A stretch of 64,000 nucleotides of DNA from Burkholderia diffusa (GCF_902499115.1 NZ_CABVPN010000020.1:1-64000); one strand, 5' to 3'. Counted from the stretch's first letter, positions 9,339 through 18,827 are shown. The notes: a model not told the origin generated them from the letters alone. Translations and numbers: made by a program.

Positions 9339-9843
9339 GCGACTGCGGCCTTGGCGGTGCTCTGCGCTGACATTAGACATTCCGCGAATAAATCCTTCGA
9401 TGCCGCACCGCTTCGCCAGCATCGTGAGCGACGGTTCCGTCTACGACTGTCTCAGGCTCCCAGCGGCGATCGACAGACGGGACCGCAGCCGCATCAGCGG
9501 CTGTCGATCCCCACGCCCGATCGCCGTTGGTGACACCTCGCAATTCGATTTTGCGTAGGTCTTTTATAGAATTCCTCATTGGGTTCCACACGACAAGACT
9601 TTGTCGGATTGGAATCCGTCTAATCGAGTGCAGTCGTCCTTTTCGTGAAAAATCAGGACTCCTCGCGCGCTTACACCAGCACTCGAGACGGTCCTTGTCC
9701 ATCTTTGACTTTCTTTCAGACGTATCTGATTGTTCCGATTAGTCGATTTCGCGACGATAGGTTCGCGTGGGAGGCGTCGGCCTGATAACGCGATTCCTTC
9801 CCTGCGAATCATTCACTCAGATTTTTTGGGATCGTTCTGAACA
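9339..9843. other. Gene-free spacer after ecpD
   Basis: About 500 bp without a supportable gene. A small hairpin (CGACAA 9591-9596 and TTGTCG 9601-9606) is present but without a clear T-tract. The last 100 bp are relatively AT-rich and presumably hold the promoter of the small gene that follows. Confidence 0.4.
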
Positions 9844-10095
9844 ATGAAAAAAATAACCCTGACTCTTCTCTTGATGGCGCTCGCCGTGCCCGCCTTCGCA
9901 GGCCAATGCAATAGCTACGGCTATCAAAAGAAGCTGCGTAAACTTGAAGTCAAAGCCGAAGCTGCGAGCCGGTATGGCGACAGGATCAAGGCGCAGAAGC
10001 TCCGGGAGAAGCGCCAGTATTTGATGTCCCGTTGCCAGTTGACGCACACCATTGGCGGAGCGGCTGAAAACCACATCCCGTACCAATATCACTAA
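9844..10095 (+). CDS. Small secreted hypothetical protein
   Basis: An 83-residue protein with a clear signal peptide (MKKITLTLLLMALAVPAFA, cleavage before GQCNSYG). The remaining 64 residues are basic and probably helical (RKLEVKAEAASRYGDRIKAQ). Two Cys residues bracket the helix, Cys22 and a second in SRCQLTH, and could form a disulfide across a helical hairpin. I do not recognise the family. The start lies just downstream of a poor ribosome site, but the signal peptide leaves little choice. It is probably periplasmic. Confidence 0.65.
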   Translation: MKKITLTLLLMALAVPAFAGQCNSYGYQKKLRKLEVKAEAASRYGDRIKAQKLREKRQYLMSRCQLTHTIGGAAENHIPYQYH

Positions 10096-10997
10096 TTTGC
10101 CGTAGGCGTAGGCGCGCGGTGTCAGGAAACGCGCGCCGTCCGCACGTGAAAGTAGGCAGGCCCTCGATCAAGGGCTCAGCGCTTACAGAACGCAACGCCG
10201 GGCGCAATCTGAACAAGTTCGCTCATCTGCGGATTTCTCCACGCATTCTGAACGTCGAAGTGCGCGGCAGCAGGCAGTTCGACACTTCGCGCCGTCACAC
10301 CTGAAGGAAGCCGGTCCACTCGCGACACAGCGCCCAATTTCCCGTTGGTTACCGTTAGTGGCTTTGTGCTAGACCGTCAGTTCGACTCAGTGCTTTCTCA
10401 AAAAACGATCGCGGCCCTTCACTCCCTCAATCCATTGAGGCTTCCTGCCATGCCCAATGCATGGTGCACCACTCTTTCGATCACGATACTTCGGCGCGAT
10501 CGGTGCACTCGTGTTCGTCACAACGGCACGGCGCCGCCCGAAAAGCTGCTTTGGGTAATACGACCGCTCCAGCAGCGTGCACGGCGACCGTGGGGATGAC
10601 CTGGTGACCAGTGCTGATTCAAGTTGGATCTCTTCTCAGCGAGTCAATCAATTCGTATGTCTAATCATACTTTACATGATGCCATTCAACGTTTTGGGTG
10701 TGTAGTGGCCAGATTGAAATGTCCGCTTTTGGGCCGTGTCAGAAGTACGGCCGTGGGTGTCCGGCGCCGAGGGCTGCGATGGCTCCAACGGACCAGATCA
10801 CGATGACGATGCGCGATCGGCCGGTCAAGGCGTTGCGATTGTGATGGACCAACACGACAGCAGACGCCAACGTTTACACGCTTCCCGTCGTGGCCGCTTT
10901 CAACGCACGCTTCGCGAAGCCACAGAAGAGCGACTCCAATGCACACCGGCCGCTTCGGTCTGACGAGAAGCCAGTTCGGTGTCTTCCACGTCAGGCT
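10096..10997. other. 900-bp region without a recognisable gene
   Basis: Short frames on both strands show no family motif, signal peptide or ribosome site. An 11-bp palindrome CTGGTGACCAG occurs at 10601-10611, and AT-rich sequence surrounds 10630-10700. The region has the look of decayed or imported DNA. Confidence 0.4.
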
Positions 10998-11174
10998 CTA
11001 ATGCCGCTTCTTGATTCGCTCCTTTGCATCGCCGAATGATGCTTGTGTCTTGCCGACGATCTGTTCGGCCTTGCCCGTCAATCTGCTTGTTCGATTTCCC
11101 ACGACCTTGCCAACCATTTCCTTCAGCTTGCCCTTTGCTTCCGTAAGGCGGCCTTTTACCTGATCTTTGTTCAT
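10998..11174 (-). CDS. CsbD-family stress-response protein
   Basis: A 58-residue protein starting MNKDQVKGRLTEAKGKLKEM, the CsbD-like signature, with repeated GK-rich helical motifs (LTGKAEQIVGKTQ). The ATG at 11174 has a strong AAGGAGC ribosome site; longer frames upstream are not part of the gene. CsbD proteins are small, hydrophilic and general-stress-induced, with unknown mechanism. It is divergent from the DUF3096 gene. Confidence 0.88.
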   Translation of the reverse strand: MNKDQVKGRLTEAKGKLKEMVGKVVGNRTSRLTGKAEQIVGKTQASFGDAKERIKKRH

Positions 11175-11404
11175 GACATTGCTCCTTGAAACTTGACGAA
11201 TGCTCGAACTGCGGTCCGGCACGCCGATCCCAATCGCGATGAAACGTCGGTGCAGGTACGGCGATTGCGCCGGTCGAAGCGTTCGCGCTTGTGGACAATG
11301 AGTTGACGGCCGCAAGCTTGACGCTCGCCAGGCTCGCATCTCTGTAACGGGTGCCGGAGGCAAGGCAGGCGGTGGCCACTCGTTCTCAATCTTGCGGAGG
11401 AAGC

Positions 11405-11551
11405 ATGAACACGCTCACTAGCGCCGGCCCGCTGGTTTCGCTGATCGCCGGCATTCTCATCCTCGTGGTACCCCGCCTCCTGAATTACATCGTTGCGCTC
11501 TACCTGATCATCATCGGGCTGCTCGGTCTGTTCGGAGGACGTCTCCATTGA
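11405..11551 (+). CDS. DUF3096-type small membrane protein
   Basis: A 48-residue protein consisting of two hydrophobic segments, GPLVSLIAGILILVV and IVALYLIIIGLLGLFGG, separated by PRLLNY. This is the arrangement of DUF3096 proteins. GGAGGA precedes the ATG at 11405. It is an inner-membrane protein of unknown function, divergently paired with a csbD-like gene across about 230 bp, which suggests shared stress control. Confidence 0.82.
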   Translation: MNTLTSAGPLVSLIAGILILVVPRLLNYIVALYLIIIGLLGLFGGRLH

Positions 11552-11593
11552 ATTGATATGACCACGAGATAGCCTGTTACGAACGCGCATCAG

Positions 11594-11671
11594 TTACATC
11601 GCGGCGCCATGCGTGGGTCCGGTGCCGGCGAACACCGCCAGCGCAATGAGCAACACATATACCCGCTGCAT
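11594..11671 (-). CDS. Possible 25-residue secreted or membrane peptide
   Basis: The short frame MQRVYVLLIALAVFAGTG... looks like a signal peptide or single transmembrane segment with only a few residues after it. No Shine-Dalgarno sequence of note is present. It lies in otherwise gene-free DNA. It could be a small toxic or entericidin-like peptide or simply a chance frame. Confidence 0.25.
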   Translation of the reverse strand: MQRVYVLLIALAVFAGTGPTHGAAM

Positions 11672-12182
11672 GTGAGCGAATGATCGAACAACGACGTCGT
11701 GCGTCTTCGTCGATGAAATGACTCGCCGCCCCTGCACTGGCCACCGGGCGGAGAACAGTGATGCCAACAGTGCGCACCCTCTCGCAAGGCAGAGCAGGGG
11801 CCATTCCTTCGGATGCGAAGCGATATTCGACCCGACATCGGCACTGCGGGAATGGGGCGGTTCCCTCCACTTCATTTCAATTCAATGTAAGTGTTGCTTT
11901 GTCAGATCTGAACGCAAATCCCGATTGCATTGTGGACCTTGTCCGCGTGCGCTTTCGCGTTGCGCCATCATGCTCTGCATTCCTTCACATTATTCACACG
12001 CCGTGCCTCGAAGCGATTGCATTTCCGGCCTGTGGCGACGGTGACATCGTGGGTTCGGCCATCGGATCGGCATTGCTGCAAAGAGATGCGGATCGCGTCG
12101 TTGAAATAGGGAGCGAAGCGCCTGCCGCTTCGTACGAGAACGATTCATGCTCGTTGTCAGGTACTGAATGGAGGACAGCACG
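11672..12182. other. Gene-free spacer
   Basis: About 500 bp with no supportable gene. The 3' part should contain the promoter of the His-rich protein gene, whose GGAGGA ribosome site lies at 12170-12175. Confidence 0.4.
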
Positions 12183-12458
12183 ATGAAGCCCAAGACCCTT
12201 TCAAACCGCAGAATTCTGGCGACACTCGTGGCAGGCAGCGCACTCGTCGCGGCCACCACGGCCTTCGCGCAAGTCTACGTTGCACCGCAACCGAGGTACG
12301 AAGAGCCCGCCCCGGCGCCGGGTGTGTCGATCACAATCGGCATGCACGGCCACCGCTACTGGGAGCACGACGAGTGGATGCATCGTCATCCGCGTGAACA
12401 TGATCCGTGGCGTGAGGACGAGCGCGGGCGGATGCACGAACACGAATATCGTGAATAG
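12183..12458 (+). CDS. Secreted His-rich small protein
   Basis: A 91-residue protein with a signal peptide ending in TTAFA before QVYVAPQ. The mature part has a Pro-rich start (PQPRYEEPAPAPG) and a very His/Glu/Arg-rich tail containing about ten His residues (HGHRYWEHDEWMHRHPREH). A metal-binding or acid-buffering periplasmic role is possible but inferred. The start at 12183 has the ribosome site GGAGGA; five codons of open frame upstream are not needed. Confidence 0.75.
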   Translation: MKPKTLSNRRILATLVAGSALVAATTAFAQVYVAPQPRYEEPAPAPGVSITIGMHGHRYWEHDEWMHRHPREHDPWREDERGRMHEHEYRE

Positions 12459-12470
12459 CGCAGACCCGCC

Positions 12471-12518
12471 GCCAGATACGAGGGAACACGCCTACCGACC
12501 AACATTCTCGTATGTGGC
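12471..12518. terminator. Hairpin between convergent genes
   Basis: GCCAGATACGAG (12471-12482) pairs with CTCGTATGTGGC (12507-12518): 11 of 12 positions pair, around a 24-nt loop. It lies 13 bp after the stop of the plus-strand His-rich gene and 44 bp beyond the end of the minus-strand peptidase gene. It is suited to act as a bidirectional transcription barrier, although no strong T-tract is present. Confidence 0.45.
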
Positions 12519-12561
12519 GCGCGGACCCGCCTGATCTTCTCGAGCGGCCAACATATCCACG

Positions 12562-13797
12562 TCAAGGTGCGGCCATCAGTGCCTGGATCAGATTGGCGGC
12601 CATCGGGCGCCCGAGGCCGGTCACGTAGTCGTATCCGACCGCCGCGGTACAAAGCGTGCCGCATGTGCCGTTCGATCCGCTGACAATGTCGCGGAAGTTC
12701 GCCGCGTAAGCGCTCGACGCGAGACCGTACAGCACGCTCTGGATCGCATTCACCGCGTTCAGCGTCGTCTTGCCGCGCGCGATGCGCAAGCTGTTGACGA
12801 TCGCGACCAAAGCGGACCATTGCGGTGCGCCCGCGCTCGTGCCGCCGACGACGAACCAGCCGCGCTGCCCCGCATAGCCGTACGAATCGTAGACCGCGAA
12901 GCCGGACGCCGGGTCGCCGTCGTAAGCGACGTCGGGCACGCCGCGCAGCCCGAGGCTGTCCGATGGCGTCCCGAAGTTCGACTGATACGTCGGTTCCGAC
13001 TCGACGGCGCTCTGTCCGCCGCCGCTGCCGGCCCACGCCGTTTCGCCGGCATAAGCGCCACTTGCGTCGGTCGCGATCGACGTGCCGCCGACGCTCAGCA
13101 CGTACGGCGACGCGGCCGGGTAGTCGACGCCATTGCCGCCGTCGCCGGACGCAGCGACGAACGACACACCGTTCGCGCTGGCGAATTGCCCGTCGTATTG
13201 CGTTTCGGCCAGAAATTCGGCGCTCCCCCAGCTCATCGACACGACCTTGGCGCCGACCCCGCCCGGTGCCGGACTCGTCGCGAGCGCGATCGCGCTCATC
13301 AGGTCGTCCAGCGAACTCGATGCGGCTTCGACCAGCACGATCCGCGCATTGGGTGCGATCGCGTGTGCCCACTGCACGTCCAGCGAACTTTCGAGCGCCC
13401 ACAGCGCATCGGGCGGCGGCGGCCGCTTGTCCGGCGTCGCGTACACCTTCGTGAAGCAGCGCGGGGACGCGCACGGCGGCAAGCCGAACGTGCTGCTGAA
13501 CAATCGCAGATCAGCCTCGACGTTCGGATTGTCATAGGCATCGACAATCGCGATGACCTGATCGTCGCCGCCATAGCCGCGCGCCGGCAATAGATCGAAC
13601 CCGTAGAAATGGCGGATCTGCTGCGGCGACAGGCCGACCGGATTCCGTTTCGCGGATCCGTGCAGATGGAGCGGCGGCCTCGCAAACCCATGCAGCGCTC
13701 GCGACGAGGATTGCGCGAACGCCACGCCGGTCGCAAGCGCGACGCTCGCCGATACGACCAACATGCACAGCCCACGCGCAAACGAGGCTCGGTTCAT
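12562..13797 (-). CDS. Secreted sedolisin-like (S53) serine-carboxyl peptidase lacking a long prodomain
   Basis: A 411-residue protein with a signal peptide (MNRASFARGLCMLVVSASVALATGVAFA). The catalytic domain starts around LSPQQIRHFYGFD, typical of S53. The acid pair is in ALESSLDVQWAHAIAP (Glu and Asp four apart), the oxyanion Asp in VAASGDGGNG, and the nucleophile in GGTSAGAP. The C-terminal FRDIVSG and YDYVTGLGRP fit the family's Ca-binding region. Sedolisins usually carry an inhibitory N-terminal prodomain of about 190 residues; here only about 40 residues separate the signal peptide from the catalytic domain. AAGGGGGAA precedes the ATG. It lies 33 bp after the deacetylase-like gene, probably co-transcribed. 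Confidence 0.85.
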   Translation of the reverse strand: MNRASFARGLCMLVVSASVALATGVAFAQSSSRALHGFARPPLHLHGSAKRNPVGLSPQQIRHFYGFDLLPARGYGGDDQVIAIVDAYDNPNVEADLRLFSSTFGLPPCASPRCFTKVYATPDKRPPPPDALWALESSLDVQWAHAIAPNARIVLVEAASSSLDDLMSAIALATSPAPGGVGAKVVSMSWGSAEFLAETQYDGQFASANGVSFVAASGDGGNGVDYPAASPYVLSVGGTSIATDASGAYAGETAWAGSGGGQSAVESEPTYQSNFGTPSDSLGLRGVPDVAYDGDPASGFAVYDSYGYAGQRGWFVVGGTSAGAPQWSALVAIVNSLRIARGKTTLNAVNAIQSVLYGLASSAYAANFRDIVSGSNGTCGTLCTAAVGYDYVTGLGRPMAANLIQALMAAP

Positions 13798-13830
13798 GGT
13801 GTTCCCCCTTGGCAAACGAGCTGAGGTGCG

Positions 13831-15963
13831 TCACTGCACCTTCGCGCTCGTGAACGACAGCGATTTCCCGGTGCCCGCGATGACCAGCCAGTTGTTCTGA
13901 TCGGTGCTGACGACCGTCGCGCTTCCGCTTTTCACGCTCGGCATCTGGTACGTGCGCTTCGGCAACAGCCAGGTCATGTCCTGGAGGTTCGTCGGATGCG
14001 TTGCACTGAACGTCCAGCTGGTACCGGTATCTGTCGCCGTCCAGTTCACCAGCAGACGGCGCCGGTCGAACTGCGTGAGCTGGTCCATCGTGAACCACTT
14101 GAACTGGCCCGTCGTCGCGAGCGACGCCGCGTAGCTGAGAAACGTCGTAACGACGTTCGGATACCATGACGCGCCCAGCGGGTGCATGTAGATCAACCGG
14201 CTCGTGCGGTTCGCAACGACGAAGTCCATCAGCGACAGATACCAGTTCTGGACGTCTGTCGTCGGCACCGCGAACTCCTGGAACTCCTCGAACGTCGCGT
14301 ACTTGCCGAACGGCATCACCGGAAACGCCCAGATGCCCGGATTCAGCAGCGAACCGTTGCGATACGCCCGCGTTTGCGCATTGCCGGTATGGCCGGTGAA
14401 GTAGTAACCGGAATAGCCGTTCGACTCGAGCCAGTTCACCGCCCACGTCGGCGTGTTGCCTTCCGGCGCCGCCCATTCGACGTCCGGCTTGCCCGTCACC
14501 GACTGGACCGCATTGTGGTTCAGCACCAGATATTGCGTGAACGTGCTCGCATTCGTTTCGCTGGCGTTCGCCCCCCAGTAGTCGTGCGCCCAGCCGCCGT
14601 GGCTGCCGACTTTGTGCCCGCGCTTGAGCAGGAACGCGACAAGTTGCTTCGCCTGCGTATTGTTCGTCAGGTTGATCCCGAGACCGTCGCCGATCGTCAC
14701 GTCGTCCGGGCCGGCGGTCATCACGATCGAGTACGGGCCGCTGTTCCAGACACCGTAGTTCTTCAGGTACTGCGCCGGCTGGATCTGGTCTTCCGCGCAG
14801 AAGTGCCAGTTCAGGACCATCCCGGCCTGCGCGCGCGGCTGCAGCGACAGGTGCGGCATCGACAGGATGTTCGTCGTGAAGTAACGCAGAAAGCCGTGAA
14901 TCGGCATGCTGTCGGTTTGTCCGTCGAGATACGCGAGCGGCAGGTTGACGAACATCACGCCGCCGTTTCCATACGCCTGATAGCCGGAGACGAGGCCGAA
15001 GTTCGGCGACGTCAGCAGCGTCGTGCCTGTATACGTGCCCTGTGTGACGTAGCTCGGATATGTGAGGAAGCCGTATACGTAGCCGGAAATTCCTTCGAGC
15101 ACGTCCGTCGTCGCCGACGGTGTCGCAGTCGCGAGCGACGTCGCGCCACTCACCGCCGTGGATACCGACGACAGCGTCGTCGATGTCGGCGAATACGATC
15201 CGGATCTGACCTTGCCGCCCGTCGACACGCGCCCGAGATTCAGCGGCACGCTGGTCATGCGCCCGTTATCCATCTTGTACGTGAAATACGCCTGATGGTT
15301 GTACCCGGCAAGCCCGCCCGGGTTCGACGTGCTCGGCTGCAGGAAGAGCAGCTGATTCGTCGTCGAGCCGGTCGAAGAAGTTGACGTGGTTGCGGCCAAC
15401 GCCGTCGCGGTCGTCGTCGAGCCGGACCATGTCATCGACTTCCCGGGCGGAATCTGAAGGGCGCGCAACGTGCTGCCCATCCCGGTCACAGGGCCGAGGC
15501 CGATCATGCTTCCGCCGAGCGTATCGTAGAGCACGTAGTTGACGCCGGCCATCGAGCTGAATCGCGATTGCCCGGCCGGATAGAATCCAGTTGCGTTCAG
15601 CACACCGAAATCATAGACGAGCATCACGCGCCCGCCGTTCAGCGCGTAGTTCTGGATGGCGGTCACGAGCGTATCGTCGGCGACCGTATGCACCTGGTCC
15701 GGCAGGATGAGCCCCTGATACTGCTGCAGCGACGTGCCGCCCTGCTTGAATTGCGTGTCGCTGATGAGCGAAATCTGCAACCCCTCCTCCGCCGCCGAAT
15801 CGAGCCACGCGGACACACGCGGGTCCGGCAGCGTAAAGTTGTCCGGCAGCAGCAACAGCAACTGATTCGACAGTGCGTTCGCCGGCCCGGCTGCGAACGT
15901 CAACAGGCAAACGGAAAAGACGATCAGAAAGGCTCGTAGGGCCCGAATTGAGTTGGCCAACAT
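13831..15963 (-). CDS. Secreted polysaccharide-deacetylase-like protein
   Basis: A 710-residue protein with a signal peptide (MLANSIRALRAFLIVFSVC...GPANA). The N-terminal third resembles a glutamine-amidotransferase-like fold (LLLLPDNFTLPDPRV, GGRVMLVYDFGV) seen in some secreted carbohydrate proteins. A Ser/Thr-rich linker spans about residues 205-300. The C-terminal half carries NodB-like elements: VLNWHFCAED, then GHKVGSHGGWAHDYW (His pair spaced by four rather than the usual three), then EWAAPEGNTP. It may deacetylate an extracellular polysaccharide, but the active-site spacing is atypical, so activity is uncertain. GGGAGAGC precedes the ATG at 15963. It is upstream partner of the sedolisin-like gene. 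Confidence 0.65.
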   Translation of the reverse strand: MLANSIRALRAFLIVFSVCLLTFAAGPANALSNQLLLLLPDNFTLPDPRVSAWLDSAAEEGLQISLISDTQFKQGGTSLQQYQGLILPDQVHTVADDTLVTAIQNYALNGGRVMLVYDFGVLNATGFYPAGQSRFSSMAGVNYVLYDTLGGSMIGLGPVTGMGSTLRALQIPPGKSMTWSGSTTTATALAATTSTSSTGSTTNQLLFLQPSTSNPGGLAGYNHQAYFTYKMDNGRMTSVPLNLGRVSTGGKVRSGSYSPTSTTLSSVSTAVSGATSLATATPSATTDVLEGISGYVYGFLTYPSYVTQGTYTGTTLLTSPNFGLVSGYQAYGNGGVMFVNLPLAYLDGQTDSMPIHGFLRYFTTNILSMPHLSLQPRAQAGMVLNWHFCAEDQIQPAQYLKNYGVWNSGPYSIVMTAGPDDVTIGDGLGINLTNNTQAKQLVAFLLKRGHKVGSHGGWAHDYWGANASETNASTFTQYLVLNHNAVQSVTGKPDVEWAAPEGNTPTWAVNWLESNGYSGYYFTGHTGNAQTRAYRNGSLLNPGIWAFPVMPFGKYATFEEFQEFAVPTTDVQNWYLSLMDFVVANRTSRLIYMHPLGASWYPNVVTTFLSYAASLATTGQFKWFTMDQLTQFDRRRLLVNWTATDTGTSWTFSATHPTNLQDMTWLLPKRTYQMPSVKSGSATVVSTDQNNWLVIAGTGKSLSFTSAKVQ

Positions 15964-16581
15964 TATGCTCTCCCGTCGGAGGGGGGATAACTGCCGATGC
16001 CCGACACGTTGCGGCCGACGCGTTCCGCCCATCGTGATCGAGCGGTCGGCGGCCGGGCCGTGTGGCGCCATCGGCTGAGGGGGAGAGCGAACGTGCCGCG
16101 TTGCGGACACGTCCGGTCATGCAAGTGCATCGATTCGTCGGACGATCACGAACGCGCGGCAACTATCGTTCCCACCGCAATCCATGAAGCTAACAACGTG
16201 CCAGTCTCGCAACCACGCAGCCGCGACAGCCACCTGCCATGGAAAGCGCGCGGAACAGGGAAAATCGCACCGAAAACGTTACAGCTTCGATACGGCGTAC
16301 CTGGTGGCGCAATGTGACGAGCCGACAGGAAGCGTCGCGATGGACGATGTGAGGTTGTCTGGCGGGGTGGCGCCTGGGACTCGGGGTCGCCAACGCCCTT
16401 TGCTGGGCATCCGCAAGCGCCGGGAATCGACGGAGAATGATTCTGCCGAGTAACGTCGGCGCTGCACGCGTGTGGACTGCGTGGCCGTCTCCCGAGTCAT
16501 GCCTGATGAATTGACAATAAAAATATTCATGCTCGAAGGCCGTTCAGGACATGGCGCGCATCGTCTCGCCACGCCATGACG
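15964..16581. other. Intergenic region upstream of the deacetylase-peptidase pair
   Basis: About 620 bp with no supportable gene. It should contain the promoter for the minus-strand deacetylase/peptidase pair. No clear operator or conserved frame was recognised. Confidence 0.4.
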
Positions 16582-16620
16582 CAAAAAGGGCCGGCGGGAT
16601 AAAAAATCTCCCCGCCCGCC
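16582..16620 (-). terminator. Rho-independent terminator of the lipoprotein gene
   Basis: On the minus strand GGCGGG (plus 16611-16620 region) pairs with CCCGCC, separated by an AT-rich loop, and is followed by GGCCCTTTTTGC (plus 16582-16595). It lies about 35 bp after the stop of the 16654-18732 gene. Confidence 0.6.
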
Positions 16621-16653
16621 CCATTCTCACCGGGCATATCTGCCCGGCCTCCG

Positions 16654-18732
16654 TCACCGGTCGTACTCGAAGGACTCGGTAAAGAGCGTGTCGACCGTGT
16701 CGGACCAGCTCAGGTTCACGAACGAGAAGTCGGTGCTGCCCGTCCAGCCGGCCACCGACGGGAACGCGACGCCCTGGTCGCCCGGCACGTTGAGCGTCAC
16801 CGCCGCTCCCGGCAGGACCGGCGACGCCTGTGCCGAACCGTTGACGAACGTCGGCGCGGGCTGCCCCGACGCGGTCGCGCGAATCTGCACGTTGCCGCGC
16901 TTGACGAACGGCAGCCCTGCCTTCGACGTCCAGCTCAGCGGGAATGTCGCGCCGCCCGCGAACGTGCTGGCGGTGCCGGGCGTCAGGCTATCGCGCGTGG
17001 ACTGCGCCAGATCGTGCCACGCATACTGGCGCAGCGCGTCGGGCAACGGCGAAGGTGTACGCAGCCTGACCGTATAGTGCCTGGCCGGCGCCGACGTGTC
17101 GCCGTTCTGGTAGACGTCGATCGTATAGGCACTGAAGGGCTTGATGTCGGCCAGCTCGGCGGCGCTCAGTTGCGGCTTCGCCCACGCGGTGTTGTTGCGC
17201 GGCGCATCGCCGGGCCACGTGAACAGGCTCTGGCTGGCCGGGTCCTGCGCGACACCGGCCAGGCGGAAATTGTTGCGGCACTGCGCATTCTTCGTCAGCG
17301 CGGCGAGCTGAGCCGGCGTCTGCCCGCTCGCGATCTGCGCGCGGATGTTCAGCGTGTCGCACGTACCGCTCGACGGCTGGAGGAACACGCCGTTTCGCAA
17401 TCCCGGGCCATTGACGATCGCGAAATCCACCGCGGTGCCCGATGCATCGACGGTGCCGACCTGCAGGTTGAGCGAATCGACGAACGCGTTGGTCCCCGTC
17501 GACGGATTGGCCGGATTCAGCCAGTCCCATTTCTGCGCATTCGCGTTCACCTTGCTCAGCACGGCTCGCTGATTGCCGACCACGCGCCAGCCGGTATCGC
17601 CGCTCGCGAGGCTGCTCGCCTGCACCGCGAGTTGCACATGCTGCTGCATGCCGTCGCGAATGCCGTCGGTGCGCGTCCACGCGAGCTTGACCCACATCGT
17701 GTCGCTGGCGATAACGCGGACGACTTCCGGCAAGCTGAAGCTGGTATTGTTCATCGCATCGTCGGCCACGATGCCCGGCGCGCCGCCGGCATGCGCGCCG
17801 AATTCCTGGTCGGCCGACATGCCGTTGTCGAGATAGGCAGCGGGCACGCCTGCGTTCAGCGCGCCCGGCGCGACGCCGTCGACAAAGATCCGGCCGCACG
17901 CCGATACGTTGCCGCCCGCGCGCGCCGCGCCGGTCGAACCGGCGAAACACTGATTGAGCGCACTCTGCAATCCCGCCAGGTCGCTCGCGCTCGGCAGGTT
18001 CGACACCACCGTGCCGTTGATGGTCGCGGCGGCCGGCAGGCTGGCCTTGTCGCTAGGCTGCGGCGCGACACCGGCCGCGAGCTGAAGCTGCACCGGCGTA
18101 TCGCTGGACGCGCCCGCCACCGAGCTGATCTGAACCCCACCGTCCGGCAACACGTTGATCTTCACCTGGTCGAGCAGCCGGTCGAGGCCGGGGCCGCCGG
18201 CCGTCAGCGGGCCGGAAATCAGGTCGACGCCCGTATTGCCGGTTGCGGTCAGCAGGTCGGCCAGTGCGGACGAATAGGCCTGCACCGTGCTGGCCACCGC
18301 CTGGGCGGTGACCTTGCTCTGCAGCAATCCGGTGTCGGCCAGCAGCTTCGTCGGGTTGTCGCCGATGATCGTGGCGGCGATCGCATTCGTGATCGGCGTG
18401 ATGTTGATCGTCTGCGTGCCGCCCGTGGCACTGAGTGCGATCAGCGTGGCCTGAGAATCCGCGACGTTGCCGTAAGCGGACAACGCGAAAGGCGCGGTCA
18501 GTCCGGTCACGGCGCAATGAAACGCGCCGGTCGTGGCGTCGGCGGGACAGTCGACCGATTTGCCGGTCGCATCCATCAGTTTGACCGTCGCGGCCTGCAT
18601 GGCCGCGCCGGCGGCCGCGACGCCGCTGACCGTCTGTGCGGCGGGTTCGGATGGTGACGAAGATGAACCGCCGCCTCCACAAGCAGACACCACCAGCGCT
18701 GCGATACCCCACACGACAGGTTTGAGTTTCAT
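16654..18732 (-). CDS. Large lipoprotein of unknown function
   Basis: A 692-residue protein with signal MKLKPVVWGIAALVVSAC and a Gly/Ser run after the lipobox Cys. Residues about 40-110 resemble a carboxypeptidase-regulatory/CarboxypepD-like beta domain (VSGVAAAGAAMQAATVKLMDATGK). Residues 110-240 are Ala/Thr-rich and probably helical. The C-terminal part carries acidic and aromatic beta-strand sequence. The start at 18732 has a GGGGGAAAAA ribosome site; the 61 codons upstream in frame are non-coding. It is single-gene, divergent from a LuxR-type regulator. I do not recognise a specific function; surface or periplasmic location is inferred. Confidence 0.75.
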   Translation of the reverse strand: MKLKPVVWGIAALVVSACGGGGSSSSPSEPAAQTVSGVAAAGAAMQAATVKLMDATGKSVDCPADATTGAFHCAVTGLTAPFALSAYGNVADSQATLIALSATGGTQTINITPITNAIAATIIGDNPTKLLADTGLLQSKVTAQAVASTVQAYSSALADLLTATGNTGVDLISGPLTAGGPGLDRLLDQVKINVLPDGGVQISSVAGASSDTPVQLQLAAGVAPQPSDKASLPAAATINGTVVSNLPSASDLAGLQSALNQCFAGSTGAARAGGNVSACGRIFVDGVAPGALNAGVPAAYLDNGMSADQEFGAHAGGAPGIVADDAMNNTSFSLPEVVRVIASDTMWVKLAWTRTDGIRDGMQQHVQLAVQASSLASGDTGWRVVGNQRAVLSKVNANAQKWDWLNPANPSTGTNAFVDSLNLQVGTVDASGTAVDFAIVNGPGLRNGVFLQPSSGTCDTLNIRAQIASGQTPAQLAALTKNAQCRNNFRLAGVAQDPASQSLFTWPGDAPRNNTAWAKPQLSAAELADIKPFSAYTIDVYQNGDTSAPARHYTVRLRTPSPLPDALRQYAWHDLAQSTRDSLTPGTASTFAGGATFPLSWTSKAGLPFVKRGNVQIRATASGQPAPTFVNGSAQASPVLPGAAVTLNVPGDQGVAFPSVAGWTGSTDFSFVNLSWSDTVDTLFTESFEYDR

Positions 18733-18827
18733 TGTTTTTCCCCCGCGAGTCTTCTGGTTGTCAGGTGCGATACGCAACGCGCATGCACGCTGAGCGGAAT
18801 TCTCGCAAAGGCGATTTTTGCGATCAT

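Noticed and set aside
17014..18657. Long plus-strand frame opposite the lipoprotein gene
   Set aside because: Arg-rich composition typical of antisense of GC-rich coding DNA; the opposite strand has a lipobox, ribosome site and terminator.
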